This document shows, in pieces, positions 41,081 to 51,883 of a stretch of 64,000 nucleotides of DNA. Below the pieces are notes generated by a model. The model was not told the origin of the DNA. It was given only the letters and a program-made list of their open reading frames with translations, and did no database searches. Within the stretch, counting starts at the first letter, position 1. Every line of letters begins with the position of its first letter. This DNA is from Pseudomonadota bacterium (GTDB taxonomy: Bacteria > Pseudomonadota > Alphaproteobacteria > Puniceispirillales > Puniceispirillaceae): positions 1-64,000 of the forward strand of contig JAQCEA010000009.1 in NCBI GenBank assembly GCA_027620495.1, read 5' to 3'. The position numbers and the translations under genes were made by a program.

Positions 41081-41761
41081 GTGGAATATTTCAACGATGC
41101 TTGGGTGATCGCCGTTTTACAAATTATTGCGATCGACATTGTTTTGGGCGGTGATAATGCCATCATCATCGCACTGGCATGTCGCAACCTGCCAAAACAT
41201 CAACGGCGTGCTGGCATTTTATGGGGCACTGCCGGGGCCATCATCCTGCGGGTGATCTTGGTGTTTTTTGCCACCAGCCTGATGGAAATTCCGGGCCTGC
41301 GATTTATTGGCGGCATCTTGCTGATCTGGATTGGGGTGAAATTGCTGAACGAGGTCGAAACACACGATCTGGACGGCAAAATCAACCAGAGCAGTAATCT
41401 ACTCACCGCTATTCGCACCATCATTATTGCTGATTTTGTAATGAGTCTTGATAACGCCTTGGCCATCACCGCCGCCGCAAAAGGTGATATTGGCCTTGTT
41501 GTATTTGGTCTGCTTCTCAGCGTGCCGATTATCATTTGGGGCAGTGCATTGATTTTACGTTTGATGGAACGGTTTCCGGTCATCATTACGGCCGGGGCTG
41601 GCCTGTTAGGTTGGCTAGGCGGCGGCTTGATGATCAGCGATAAATTTATGGCCGAATTTGCTGTAATGTCGGGACCCGCCACCCCGACAATCGCCGCTGT
41701 TGTGGGCGCCATATTCGTGATCGCTATCGGCAAATTTTTGGCCAAACCAAAGCCGGAATAA
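41081..41761 (+). CDS. TerC family integral membrane protein
   Basis: IIAIDIVLGGDNAIIIALACRNLP, DFVMSLDNALAI. Confidence 0.92.
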   Translation: MEYFNDAWVIAVLQIIAIDIVLGGDNAIIIALACRNLPKHQRRAGILWGTAGAIILRVILVFFATSLMEIPGLRFIGGILLIWIGVKLLNEVETHDLDGKINQSSNLLTAIRTIIIADFVMSLDNALAITAAAKGDIGLVVFGLLLSVPIIIWGSALILRLMERFPVIITAGAGLLGWLGGGLMISDKFMAEFAVMSGPATPTIAAVVGAIFVIAIGKFLAKPKPE

Positions 41762-41885
41762 CAAGCCGCACCGCGCCTGCGCGTTTTCGCGGGATCATCT
41801 GCATATTTTGGCAGGCGCATATTGTGGCAGACACATAGTTGCTGTTAGCGTAATGCGGTTATTGTTCTATTTTTTGGAGTTTGCG

Positions 41886-42773
41886 ATGACAGCCAATACA
41901 CCGTCTGTTGCCGTTATTGGATTTGGTGAGGCAGGATCATCACTTTGCATCGGCTGGAACCGCGGCGGCGTTCGCAGCTTTGACATCAAACAGACCAATC
42001 CAGATCTAAAAACCGCAAAATGCGCTGAAATGCAGGACCGGGGGGTTGATGCGGCCGAAGATATGCGCGCCGCGGTCGCCGGGGCTGATCTGATTTTCAG
42101 CACAGTGACGGCTGATCAGGCGTTTGCCGCCGCGTCATCTGCCGCACCATGGCTAAAACCGGGGGCGTTCTTTTTTGACTTAAATAGTTGCGCCCCATCA
42201 ACAAAACAAAAGTCAGCCGCGGTGATCGAGGCGGCTGGCGGTCGGTATGTTGATATTGCAGTAATGGCGACAATCACCCCACATTATCACCACACACCGA
42301 TGCTGATATGCGGCGATCACAGCACCGCCGCACTTGCCGCCTTGCAGGCACTGGACATGGCACCAAAGCTGGTACCCGGTCCCGTGGGGCGGGCCTCGAC
42401 CATCAAAATGGTTCGGTCTGTTTTGGTAAAAGGGATCGAAGCTTTGACAGCAGAATGTTTTTGGGCGGCATCAAAAGCCGGTGTGGTTGATGAAGTCGCC
42501 GCGTCGCTGGACGCATCACAAACTGACATGGGCTGGAAAGCGCAGGCGCATTATAACGCCGAACGCATGACCACCCATGGCATCCGCCGCGCCGCAGAAA
42601 TGCGTGAAGTCCAGAAAACCCTGATTGATCTTGGCATCGCCCCGGACATGACCCGCGGCACAATTGACCGGCAACAACAATTCGGCCAATTAGGGATTTC
42701 GCTTGTTGATCTTGACAGTTTTGAAGCGCGGTTCGCCGCCATCGAAGCGGCGGTTGAAACTGAAAAAAACTAG
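41886..42773 (+). CDS. NAD(P)-dependent 3-hydroxyisobutyrate/6-phosphogluconate dehydrogenase-like protein with DUF1932-type C-terminus
   Basis: VAVIGFGEAGSSLCIGW; ATG at 41886 preferred. Confidence 0.82.
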   Translation: MTANTPSVAVIGFGEAGSSLCIGWNRGGVRSFDIKQTNPDLKTAKCAEMQDRGVDAAEDMRAAVAGADLIFSTVTADQAFAAASSAAPWLKPGAFFFDLNSCAPSTKQKSAAVIEAAGGRYVDIAVMATITPHYHHTPMLICGDHSTAALAALQALDMAPKLVPGPVGRASTIKMVRSVLVKGIEALTAECFWAASKAGVVDEVAASLDASQTDMGWKAQAHYNAERMTTHGIRRAAEMREVQKTLIDLGIAPDMTRGTIDRQQQFGQLGISLVDLDSFEARFAAIEAAVETEKN

Positions 42774-43670
42774 TCAGATTCGGCTGATGTTTCAGTCAGG
42801 CCAACAAACACGCCAGTACCCAAAATGGCCACCACCCCACCCCATTGCCATGCGGTTAGGGTTTCGTGCAAAAACAGCCAAGATGACAGCGCCGCCACCA
42901 GCACCTCAGACAGCATCAAAATGCCAACAAGCCCCGGCGATAAATATTGCATAATGCGAAAAATCAATAATACAGAAGGCAAAAACACCACCGCCGATGC
43001 CAGAAACGCAACCGGCAAGGCCGCTACCACATGATTGAATGCGGGAATGGCATCGCCCATAAACATTGCCGCCCCGCCAGCCAATAGCCCGCCAACAAGA
43101 TATTGCATAAATGTGATATGCAGAAAATCTGCCTTCGGATAGCGCCGGATGACCACCGAACCTGCCGCCCATGCCATGCCAGACATCAGACCAAGCAAGT
43201 CTGCATTATCATATCCAAAAGCAAACGGGTTGACCCGCATCACCAACAAACATCCGGTGATCCCGCCAATAATCGCAAGCCAGCGGCCAAAGCCGAATCG
43301 TTCAGACAGCAATATATAGGCAAACAATGTCGCCCAGACCGGGGTCAGATAAAACAGCACTGTGGTTTTGGTTACTGACGCCACCACCAAACCAAGCCCA
43401 TAAAGCACAAAACCGATCCCCATCAACCCACCGGCAAGACCAGTGATGAACCAGTGCAACCGATCGGCGATATAGGCCCTGATGACAAATGGACACATGG
43501 CAATCGCTGGCAATAGATGGAACATGGTGACCACCCATAGTCCACTCAAACCAAATGATTCTGTATAGCGCATTGGTATCCATAATACGCCCCATAGCGC
43601 CGAGGCCAGAAACACGATCAGCATGGCATGGTGATGCGCATAACGACGGCCAAAAACATGTGTCAGCATC
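42770..43670 (-). CDS. EamA/DMT family transporter
   Basis: Polytopic membrane protein; start trimmed to MLTHVFGRR so it does not overlap the upstream gene. Confidence 0.82.
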
Positions 43671-43709
43671 GCTATCATCTGGTGTGATATGTCCGTGTTT
43701 GCCGCCGCA

Positions 43710-44885
43710 TTATTGAAGATCGGCAAAGGCTTGTTGCAAACGTGCCACCGCGTCATGAACAAGGGCGCGCCGACAGGCGATGTTAAAACGCAAAAATGAC
43801 TCACCGCCAGTACCAAATGAGGCACCATGATTGGCGGCAATTTCAGCGTCACTTTGTACCCGCCGGATAAATTCTTCACTGATCATGCCAGTGTCCTTGA
43901 AATCAACCCAGCATAAATAGGTGGCATCAAGCGACATCGCCGTTACCCCGGCAATCTGATTGACACCATCTTCAAAAATACGCCGGTTTTCTGCCAAATA
44001 GACCAACAGCGAATCCAGCCATGCATCGCCAGTGCGCCATGCTGTTTCGGTCATCATCATGCCAAGACGATTAAAAGAGGTGCCATAGGCCGCGGCAACA
44101 CGCGAAATTTTTTGCCGTAAATGATCATCTGCTGTCACCATACTGCCAATCATGGTACCCGCAAGATTGAAGGTTTTGGTGGTGGCAACCAGCGTTACCA
44201 GACGATGGCTGATATCCGGCACGGCATTGGCCAGCACAGTATGTTTGGCCGGGGCGAATACCAGATCATTATGCACTTCGTCGCTGATCAGGATCAAATC
44301 ATGCTTGTCACAAAATGCCGCAAGCGCGGTGAGTTCCTGTTTGCCCCACACCCGGCCGCCGGGGTTATGCGGCGAGCAAAATAACAAAATTTTCTCATTG
44401 CCAGTTAATTGTGTTTCAAGATGGTCAAGGTCCATGTGATACCGACCATCACGCACCACCAGCGGTGATTCAATGATTTGTCGGCCATTGGCTTTGATAA
44501 TGCGCGCAAAGGCATGATACACTGGGCTGAAAATAATCACGCCGTCATCTGGCGCACTGAACGCTTGCAGGCATATGCCAATGGCGTTGCATAATCCATG
44601 CGCGTTCGTGATCCAGTTTGGCTGGACATGCCAATTATGTCGGCGTTGCATCCAACCGATTAAGGCCTGCCGGTAATCTGCATCATCACCAAAATAGCCA
44701 TGGACCCCATGAATGGCGGCCTGTCGGACCACTTCATTTACCGCTGGCGGCGGCGTGAAATCCATATCCGCCACCCACATGGCAATGCCTGTTTCTGGCG
44801 ACACCCCATATTTTGCCTGCATGGTGTCCCATTTTGACGATTGTGTCCCAACACGGTTTATGACCACGTCAAAATCAAAATCCAT
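43710..44885 (-). CDS. MalY/PatB-type PLP aminotransferase (cystathionine beta-lyase-like)
   Basis: DADYRQALIGWMQRRHNWHVQPNWI, LLFCSPHNPGGRVW, LISDEVHNDLVF. Confidence 0.92.
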   Translation of the reverse strand: MDFDFDVVINRVGTQSSKWDTMQAKYGVSPETGIAMWVADMDFTPPPAVNEVVRQAAIHGVHGYFGDDADYRQALIGWMQRRHNWHVQPNWITNAHGLCNAIGICLQAFSAPDDGVIIFSPVYHAFARIIKANGRQIIESPLVVRDGRYHMDLDHLETQLTGNEKILLFCSPHNPGGRVWGKQELTALAAFCDKHDLILISDEVHNDLVFAPAKHTVLANAVPDISHRLVTLVATTKTFNLAGTMIGSMVTADDHLRQKISRVAAAYGTSFNRLGMMMTETAWRTGDAWLDSLLVYLAENRRIFEDGVNQIAGVTAMSLDATYLCWVDFKDTGMISEEFIRRVQSDAEIAANHGASFGTGGESFLRFNIACRRALVHDAVARLQQAFADLQ

Positions 44886-44929
44886 TATGGCGTCTCCATT
44901 ACCATGCGCATGATCTCACCGCGCCTTGT

Positions 44930-46597
44930 TTAGGTCCGGGCCTTGCGTAAATCGGCAATGCTTTGGCGCGGTGTTATGGCTTCGGTTGCGACAACCAAAT
45001 CTAGAATAGCGCCGGTTTTTGATTGCAGTGCCCGGTCAAAAGCCGCGGCAAATTGATCGGTTGATTCAACCCGCTCTCCATAAAATCCGTATGATCGGGC
45101 CAGTCCAACAAAATCTGGATTTTGCAAATCAGTTCCCGATACCCGGTGCGGATAATTGCGTTCTTGATGCATACGGATGGTACCGTAGCTGGCATTATTT
45201 ACAATCAGCACAATCGGATACAAGCCAGTCTGCATCGCCGTGCCAAGTTCGGCGCAGTTCATCTGAAAATCACCATCGCCAGCAAAACATAGGACAAACC
45301 GATCTGGGTCATATGCCTTGGCCGCCAGCGCCGCTGGCAAGCCATATCCCATCGCGCCACTCTGGGGTGCCAAAAGACGCATGTCTTTGTTATATTTTAT
45401 AAATTTACTAGGCCATGTGGCGAAATTTCCAGCCCCATTTGTGATGATGGCATCAGCCGGCAAAACCGTGCGTATATGCGCCAGCACCGCCCCCATATCC
45501 AGCGCGCCCGGCTGTGGTGCAATAGTAAAGCTGGCATCATAAGACGCTTTGGCATCAGCGCACCACGCCCAGCGATTTTTATCATCATCTAGCGTGATTT
45601 CTGCGAGGGCTTCGGCCATGGCATTCGGGCTAGCCTGTAATGGCAAATCAGCGCTATAGATTTTGCCAAGTTCTGCATCAGATATATGGCTGTGGATCAG
45701 TTGTGCTGACATTTTTGGCAAGTCAAACAATTCATACCCATCGGTTGTCATCTCACCAAAGCGAATGTTGATCGCGATGATTGTGTCGGCCTCACGCAAC
45801 AGGGTTTTGATATAACCAAGCATGCCAACCCCGGCATCGCCAACAAAGCATGGGTGATGATTGTCGCAAATATCATGGAACCGAAAGGCCGCCACAAGCG
45901 GGACATGATTGGCCGCGGCAAATCTTTCAAGCTGGCGTGCGGCATTGGTCGTCCAGCCACTGCCGCCATACAGCACCACCGGCCGTTTGCTGGCTTGCAA
46001 ACACGCCTGCAATTGGGCTTTTTGTGCATCCGACAAAGCGGGTTCAGCCACCCGTACCGGGCCGCATGCTGGCTGTGCAACAGCCGCCCGCAACATATTT
46101 TCTGGCAAGGCCACAATCACTGGGCCGGGCCGACCGCTTAGGGCTGTTGTCCAGGCACGCGCCACCAATTCGGGAATGCGGTTGGCATCGTCAATTTCAC
46201 ATACCCATTTGGCAACACTTCCAAAAAACTGTTTATAATCAATTTCTTGAAATGCCTCACGGCCTTTCATATCGGTGCCAACCTGCCCGACAAACACCAG
46301 CATTGGCGACGAATTCTGCATGGCTGTATGAATGCCGATAGATGCGTTTGTAGCGCCCGGGCCGCGGGTGACAAAACAGATCCCCGGCGTACCAGTAAGC
46401 TTGCCCCACGCCTCGGCCATATAGGCCGCACCACCTTCATGACGACATAAAATGAGTTGAAACTGATCTGCCCGGTCATACATGGCGTCAAGCACAGCCA
46501 GATAAGATTCGCCCGGCACGCCAAATCCCTTATGCGCCCCAAGGCCAATCAAACAATCCATTAATAGGCTGCCGCCTGTTGCCTGCAATTGTGCCAT
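44930..46597 (-). CDS. Thiamine pyrophosphate-dependent enzyme (acetolactate synthase-like)
   Basis: GFGVPGESYLAVLDAM, FVTRGPGATNASIG, GDGDFQMNCAELGTAMQ. Confidence 0.9.
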   Translation of the reverse strand: MAQLQATGGSLLMDCLIGLGAHKGFGVPGESYLAVLDAMYDRADQFQLILCRHEGGAAYMAEAWGKLTGTPGICFVTRGPGATNASIGIHTAMQNSSPMLVFVGQVGTDMKGREAFQEIDYKQFFGSVAKWVCEIDDANRIPELVARAWTTALSGRPGPVIVALPENMLRAAVAQPACGPVRVAEPALSDAQKAQLQACLQASKRPVVLYGGSGWTTNAARQLERFAAANHVPLVAAFRFHDICDNHHPCFVGDAGVGMLGYIKTLLREADTIIAINIRFGEMTTDGYELFDLPKMSAQLIHSHISDAELGKIYSADLPLQASPNAMAEALAEITLDDDKNRWAWCADAKASYDASFTIAPQPGALDMGAVLAHIRTVLPADAIITNGAGNFATWPSKFIKYNKDMRLLAPQSGAMGYGLPAALAAKAYDPDRFVLCFAGDGDFQMNCAELGTAMQTGLYPIVLIVNNASYGTIRMHQERNYPHRVSGTDLQNPDFVGLARSYGFYGERVESTDQFAAAFDRALQSKTGAILDLVVATEAITPRQSIADLRKART

Positions 46598-46667
46598 TTC
46601 CCCTCACCTATCTGATTATTTCGGGACCATTGCACCTGCAATCAGCAGGCAAATGAACAAAACCCGA

Positions 46668-47861
46668 TTATGAGGACATCCCGATCACTTTTGCCACTGC
46701 GGCGGCGAATGGTTCATGCCGACCGCCTGACAGACCGGCAATATTGATACGGCTGTCACCCACAACATACATCGCATGTTCGTCACGCAACGCATCCACC
46801 TGTTCAGGGCCAAGGCCAAGGCGTGAAAACATACCGCGGTGATGCGCAATGAAATCAAATTCATCAGAATTGCATTGTTGGCGCAGCGCATCTGCCAGAT
46901 CGGTGCGGACCCGCAACATGGTGTGACGCATTTCGGTCAGTTCAGCGATCCAGTCAGAACGCAATTCAGGGGTAGACAGAATCAACCCGACAACAGCCGC
47001 GCCATGATCCGGCGCAAAAGAATAATTCAACCTGTTCAATATTGCCAAATTACCTTGGGTTATTTCGGCGGTTTGGGCGTCTTTTGCAATCATCATCGCC
47101 ACCCCAACGCGGTCACGATACAGTCCAAAATTTTTTGAACATGACGCCGCAATACACATTTCAGGGACTTTTGATGCCATATAACGAAGCGCTGCCGCAT
47201 CCTCGTCCAAGCCATCACCAAACCCCTGATAGGCAATGTCAACAAAAGGGATCACGCCTTTTTCAATCACCAGATCAGTAATCGCCCGCCATGTGGCCAT
47301 GTCAAGATTGGCACCAGTCGGATTATGGCAACAACCATGCAACAACAACAAATCGCCAGCTTGCAATTCTTTAAAGGCTTGCATCATCGCTGTGGTATCG
47401 ACCATTTTTGTAGCCGCATCAAAATAGGGATAGGCGCGGGTTTTAAACCCCATATGGGTGGCCATGGCCATATGTGATGGCCAGCTGGGGTTGCTGATCC
47501 AAATCGTGCCATTCGGGTTCAGCATTTTCATAGTTTCAAACACTTGCCGGATTGCCCCGGTGCCGCCTGGTGTTTGCAAGGTTGCAACACGTTCAACCGC
47601 GACCGAGTCAGCCAAAACCAGCTTGCGCATTTCATCGCGAAATAATTCCGACCCCGCCAACGCCACATAGGTTTTTGAGGTTTGCGTTTGATGCAGGATT
47701 GTTTCTGCCTGTTTCACCGCCCGTACAATTGGCGTATTGCCGCTGGCATCCTTGTAAACGCCAACGCCAAGATCAATTTTACCATCGCGCGGATCGGCTT
47801 GAAACAACTTGCCAAGCCCCAAAATGGGGTCGGCTTTTGCAGGCTGAAATTTTTCTAACAT
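46668..47861 (-). CDS. Aromatic/aspartate aminotransferase
   Basis: DLGVGVYKDASGNTPIVRAVKQAE, LLHGCCHNPTGANLD, ASCSKNFGLYRDRVG. Confidence 0.93.
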   Translation of the reverse strand: MLEKFQPAKADPILGLGKLFQADPRDGKIDLGVGVYKDASGNTPIVRAVKQAETILHQTQTSKTYVALAGSELFRDEMRKLVLADSVAVERVATLQTPGGTGAIRQVFETMKMLNPNGTIWISNPSWPSHMAMATHMGFKTRAYPYFDAATKMVDTTAMMQAFKELQAGDLLLLHGCCHNPTGANLDMATWRAITDLVIEKGVIPFVDIAYQGFGDGLDEDAAALRYMASKVPEMCIAASCSKNFGLYRDRVGVAMMIAKDAQTAEITQGNLAILNRLNYSFAPDHGAAVVGLILSTPELRSDWIAELTEMRHTMLRVRTDLADALRQQCNSDEFDFIAHHRGMFSRLGLGPEQVDALRDEHAMYVVGDSRINIAGLSGGRHEPFAAAVAKVIGMSS

Positions 47862-47962
47862 GCGGGTCTCGTCAAGGAAGGAGAAATGTCTTTCATGTTT
47901 AGGGCAAATCATTGGGTAAAAGCAACGATTTTTCACATGACGCTATGGGCCATAACCCCCAA

Positions 47963-49327
47963 TTAGCGGCGCGACTCTGGGATTAGTCCGCGCGGTGAAA
48001 AACGCAACACCAACAGCAAAATAACGCCCATTGTCATTAACCGTGTATGTGCTGCACTTTCCAAAAGATGCAGACGCAACCAATGCGTTGGCGGCAATCC
48101 AGACGTCACCACATCCATCAACCACAGTCCAATAGGTTCGGCCTCAATCCAGAAAAACCAGATCAAAAACCCGCCAAGAACCGCGCCCCAATTATTACCG
48201 GACCCGCCGGCAATCACCATCACCCAAATCAAAAAGGTAAACCGCAAAGGCTGATAGCTGGTTGGTGTAAATTGCCCATCAAGCGTCACCATCATGGCCC
48301 CGGCCACACCAATCACCGCCGAGCCAAGCACAAATACCAACAGATGCTGTTTGGTCACATTTTTGCCCATGGCATTTGCCGCGGTTTCATTATCGCGGAT
48401 GGCGCGCATCATCCGGCCCCATGGCGACCGCAGGGCCGTTTCCGATAGCCACAAAACCGCCAGCAACACCACCGTAAATAACAGCGCATAGCAAATTTTC
48501 ACCACCAAGGATGAGGCATCAACCAAAGGCAGATTAAGATGATCTGCAAAGGCGATAAACCAACTATTGGCTTGCAAATCGATTTCATAGGGAACTGGCC
48601 GCGGCAAGCCAGTCACATTTTTTACACCGCGCGACAGCCAATCTTCAAATTTCAGCACATAAATAATGATTTCCGAAATGCCAAGGGTGGCAATCGCCAG
48701 ATAATCAGCCCGCAATCCCAAAGATATTTTGCCAACGACCCATGCCGCCGCCGCGGCAAAGATGCCGCCAACCAGCCAAGATAGGATAATTGGCAAGCCA
48801 AGCCCACCTAGATAGCCAGTGCGCGCCGGGTCAACCGCCTCGATCGCATCAACAGATGGGTCGGCCAACGACCGCATCAATATATAGCCAATAACAACAA
48901 TTGCCCCAGTCGCGGCATAGCGCCACCGACCCCAGCTTTGCCCTCGCCGCCAGACCATCATGCCTAAAACCAGCGTTACAATACCCGTGGCCAGCCCCAT
49001 AACAACGCCTAGACCGCCAGCGGCCCACGCCGCATCGACTGGCGGCATCGAGATCACCACCCCAGCCAAACCACCAAGCGCAGCAAACCCCATCACGCCC
49101 ACATTAAAAAGCCCGGCATAGCCCCATTGAATATTCACACCAAGCGCCATAATGGCCGAGATTAAACACATGTTTAATATCGAAAAGGCCACATTCCAGC
49201 TCTGCAAAACCCCGACCATGACCAACAAAGACGCCATGCCAGTAAACAATAAAATATTGCGCTGTGCGGGGGCCATTTGTGCGGTCGATTTTGGGCCAGT
49301 TGCCGGGCTGTTTGGATGTTGTGTCAT
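47963..49327 (-). CDS. livM: Branched-chain amino acid ABC transporter permease LivM
   Basis: WGYAGLFNVGVMGFAALGG, LAIATLGISEIIIYVLK. Confidence 0.92.
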   Translation of the reverse strand: MTQHPNSPATGPKSTAQMAPAQRNILLFTGMASLLVMVGVLQSWNVAFSILNMCLISAIMALGVNIQWGYAGLFNVGVMGFAALGGLAGVVISMPPVDAAWAAGGLGVVMGLATGIVTLVLGMMVWRRGQSWGRWRYAATGAIVVIGYILMRSLADPSVDAIEAVDPARTGYLGGLGLPIILSWLVGGIFAAAAAWVVGKISLGLRADYLAIATLGISEIIIYVLKFEDWLSRGVKNVTGLPRPVPYEIDLQANSWFIAFADHLNLPLVDASSLVVKICYALLFTVVLLAVLWLSETALRSPWGRMMRAIRDNETAANAMGKNVTKQHLLVFVLGSAVIGVAGAMMVTLDGQFTPTSYQPLRFTFLIWVMVIAGGSGNNWGAVLGGFLIWFFWIEAEPIGLWLMDVVTSGLPPTHWLRLHLLESAAHTRLMTMGVILLLVLRFSPRGLIPESRR

Positions 49328-50337
49328 AATGTCTTCCCACTAAAAATACCGGTGGGTTTTACCAGCAGGACAATCACCAAAATCATAAATGAAACGGCGA
49401 ATTTATAATCTGTCGATAACAGCTGCAACAAGCCATCCCCCAACACACCATCACCAATCAGATAGGCCGCAACTTTTTTATAGGCGAAAGTGATCGCCAA
49501 TTCAGAAAACGCAATCACAAAGCCGCCTGCAATCGCCCCTAGGGGATTGCCCACACCGCCAACAATCGCAGAGGCAAAAATTGGCAAAAGCAAATGCATA
49601 TAAACAAGCGGCTTATAGCTTTTATCAAGGCCGTATAACGTACCGGCAATCGTCGCCAAAACGGCGGTGATGATCCAGGTGATCCGCACCACCCGGTCCG
49701 GATCAATGCCAGATAACAGCGCCAAATCTTCATTATCGGCAAAGGCCCGCATTGATTTGCCGGTGCGCGTATAATTTAAAAACCAGAATACCAGTCCAAC
49801 AACAACAAAGGTGGTGAGCACGGTCACCCCTTGCGCGGTTTTGATGGCAAGCCCCTCGGCAAGTCCGGTATTGGCCTTAAACGCGCTGGCTTTCATAATA
49901 AAGCGTTCACCATCGGCAAAATTACGGTCTTTTGGCCCGATAATAAAACGAATAAGCCCGCCAATAATAAACATCGTGCCAATTGATACGATCAGGTAAA
50001 TCACTGGGCTGGCACGTTGTTGCCGATAAAATTTATAAACATATCGATCAATAAGAAGACACAGACCAACAGCGCCCAATATGCCAACTGGCAGGGCCAG
50101 CAAGGCGGTTGGCAAGGGTGAAATTGAGATGCCGACATCTTGCATGGCAAATGTCGCCATAATCACCAGCATCGTGCCAAAGGACATGATTTCACCATGA
50201 CCAAAATTGGAAAAGCGTAGCACCGCATAAATCATCGTCACGCCCAACGCCCCAAGCGCCAACTGGCTGCCATAGGCAAGGCCGGGCACGACAATATAAT
50301 TACCGATCAAGACCAGAGCATTTAGCACCGCATCCAT
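49324..50337 (-). CDS. livH: Branched-chain amino acid ABC transporter permease LivH
   Basis: GALGVTMIYAVLRFSNFGHGEIMSFG, VGGVGNPLGAIAGGFVI. Confidence 0.92.
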   Translation of the reverse strand: MDAVLNALVLIGNYIVVPGLAYGSQLALGALGVTMIYAVLRFSNFGHGEIMSFGTMLVIMATFAMQDVGISISPLPTALLALPVGILGAVGLCLLIDRYVYKFYRQQRASPVIYLIVSIGTMFIIGGLIRFIIGPKDRNFADGERFIMKASAFKANTGLAEGLAIKTAQGVTVLTTFVVVGLVFWFLNYTRTGKSMRAFADNEDLALLSGIDPDRVVRITWIITAVLATIAGTLYGLDKSYKPLVYMHLLLPIFASAIVGGVGNPLGAIAGGFVIAFSELAITFAYKKVAAYLIGDGVLGDGLLQLLSTDYKFAVSFMILVIVLLVKPTGIFSGKTL

Positions 50338-50339
50338 TA

Positions 50340-51044
50340 TCAGCCTCCCAAAAAGGCCCGGCGCACATCCGGGTTCGCCAATAACGCGGCACCTGTGTCG
50401 GTATAGCGGTTTTCACCCTGTACCAACACATAACCGCGATCGGCAATTGCTAGCGCCTGTCTGGCATTTTGTTCAACCATCAAAATCGCAATGCCGGTGC
50501 GCGCCACATCAATGATCCGGTCAAATAATTCATCCATCACAATTGGCGACACCCCGGCTGTTGGCTCGTCAAGCATCAGCACTTTTGGCTGGGTCATCAA
50601 GGCACGGCCAACCGCGACCTGCTGTCTTTGACCGCCAGATAATTCACCAGCAGGTTGGGCCCGTTTTTCCCGCAAAACCGGAAATAAATTATAAATTTCC
50701 TCGATCGTGTCGGCAAAATCATCATCGCGGATAAACCCGCCCATTTCCAGATTTTCTTCCACCGTCATCGACGTGAACACATTTTGTGTTTGCGGCACAA
50801 ACCCCATGCCGCGCTGGACCCGGTGTTGCGGCGGCAATGTGGTGATATCTTCGCCATCAAGCAGAACCGACCCAGCCCGCAAATCAAGCATGCCAAACAT
50901 GGCCTTCATCGCAGTTGATTTACCGGCACCATTCGGCCCGACAATCACCGCTATTTCGCCAGATTCAACCGAAATCGTGCAGCCATTTAAAATATCAGCA
51001 CCGCCATAACCACCGGTCATCGCCGTTCCAATAAGCGCTGTCAT
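50340..51044 (-). CDS. livF: Branched-chain amino acid ABC transporter ATPase LivF
   Basis: GPNGAGKSTAMKAMFGML, LSGGQRQQVAVGRALM, LMLDEPTAGVSP. Confidence 0.93.
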   Translation of the reverse strand: MTALIGTAMTGGYGGADILNGCTISVESGEIAVIVGPNGAGKSTAMKAMFGMLDLRAGSVLLDGEDITTLPPQHRVQRGMGFVPQTQNVFTSMTVEENLEMGGFIRDDDFADTIEEIYNLFPVLREKRAQPAGELSGGQRQQVAVGRALMTQPKVLMLDEPTAGVSPIVMDELFDRIIDVARTGIAILMVEQNARQALAIADRGYVLVQGENRYTDTGAALLANPDVRRAFLGG

Positions 51045-51823
51045 GACGCGGCTCCTTCACGGTTTTTCAGCCCGGTGCCAAGATAGGCCTCGATCACAGC
51101 GTCATTATTTTTAACGCTTTCAGCGCTACCGGTTGCCAAAACCTGGCCTTCAGCCATGACAATCACCGGGTCACATAACCGCGAAATAAACTCCATATCA
51201 TGTTCGATCATGCAAAAGGTATAGCCGCACTCTTTATTCAGCCGTAGCACCGCATCCCCAATCACATTCAGCAAGGTCCGGTTGACCCCCGCCCCCACTT
51301 CGTCAAGAAACACGATTTTGGCATCAACCATCATTGTGCGGCCAAGTTCTAATAGTTTTTTTTGGCCCCCAGATAAATTGCCAGCCTGTTCATTGGCCAC
51401 CGCCTCTATTTGCAGAAATTCAATAACTTCATCAGCCCGCGCACCAATCACCGCTTCTTCATCACGGATCTTTTGCGGCCTGAACCACGCATCAACAAGA
51501 TGCTCGCCAGATTGGTGTGGCGGCACCATCATTAAATTTTCACGCACCGTCAGCGTCGAAAATTCATGGGCAATTTGAAAGGTACGCAACATGCCTTTGT
51601 GAAACAGCGCATGCGGCGGCAGGCCGGTGATATCCTCGCCATCAAGCAACACCTGCCCAGAGGTCGGTGTATGCAAACCAGCAATGACATTAAACAGCGT
51701 TGTTTTACCGGCACCATTCGGCCCGATCAGGCCAGTGATGGTTCCGGGTTCAATTGTCAAAGACACCCCGTTGACGGCCCGAATCCCGCCAAAATGCATA
51801 TGAAGATCAGTTATCGTAAGCAT
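51041..51823 (-). CDS. livG: Branched-chain amino acid ABC transporter ATPase LivG
   Basis: GPNGAGKTTLFNVIAGL, LSGGQKKLLELGRTMM, IEHDMEFI. Confidence 0.93.
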   Translation of the reverse strand: MLTITDLHMHFGGIRAVNGVSLTIEPGTITGLIGPNGAGKTTLFNVIAGLHTPTSGQVLLDGEDITGLPPHALFHKGMLRTFQIAHEFSTLTVRENLMMVPPHQSGEHLVDAWFRPQKIRDEEAVIGARADEVIEFLQIEAVANEQAGNLSGGQKKLLELGRTMMVDAKIVFLDEVGAGVNRTLLNVIGDAVLRLNKECGYTFCMIEHDMEFISRLCDPVIVMAEGQVLATGSAESVKNNDAVIEAYLGTGLKNREGAAS

Positions 51824-51835
51824 GAATCAGTTCTT

Positions 51836-51870
51836 AAAAAAAAACCGGCCCAGACGCGGGTCTGGGCCGG
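51836..51870 (-). terminator. Terminator-like hairpin between livK and livG
   Basis: CCGGCCCAGAC-GCGG-GTCTGGGCCGG (51845-51870, 11-bp stem); minus strand continues GGTTTTTTTTTAAG. Confidence 0.85.
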
Positions 51871-51883
51871 CCATTAAAACCTT

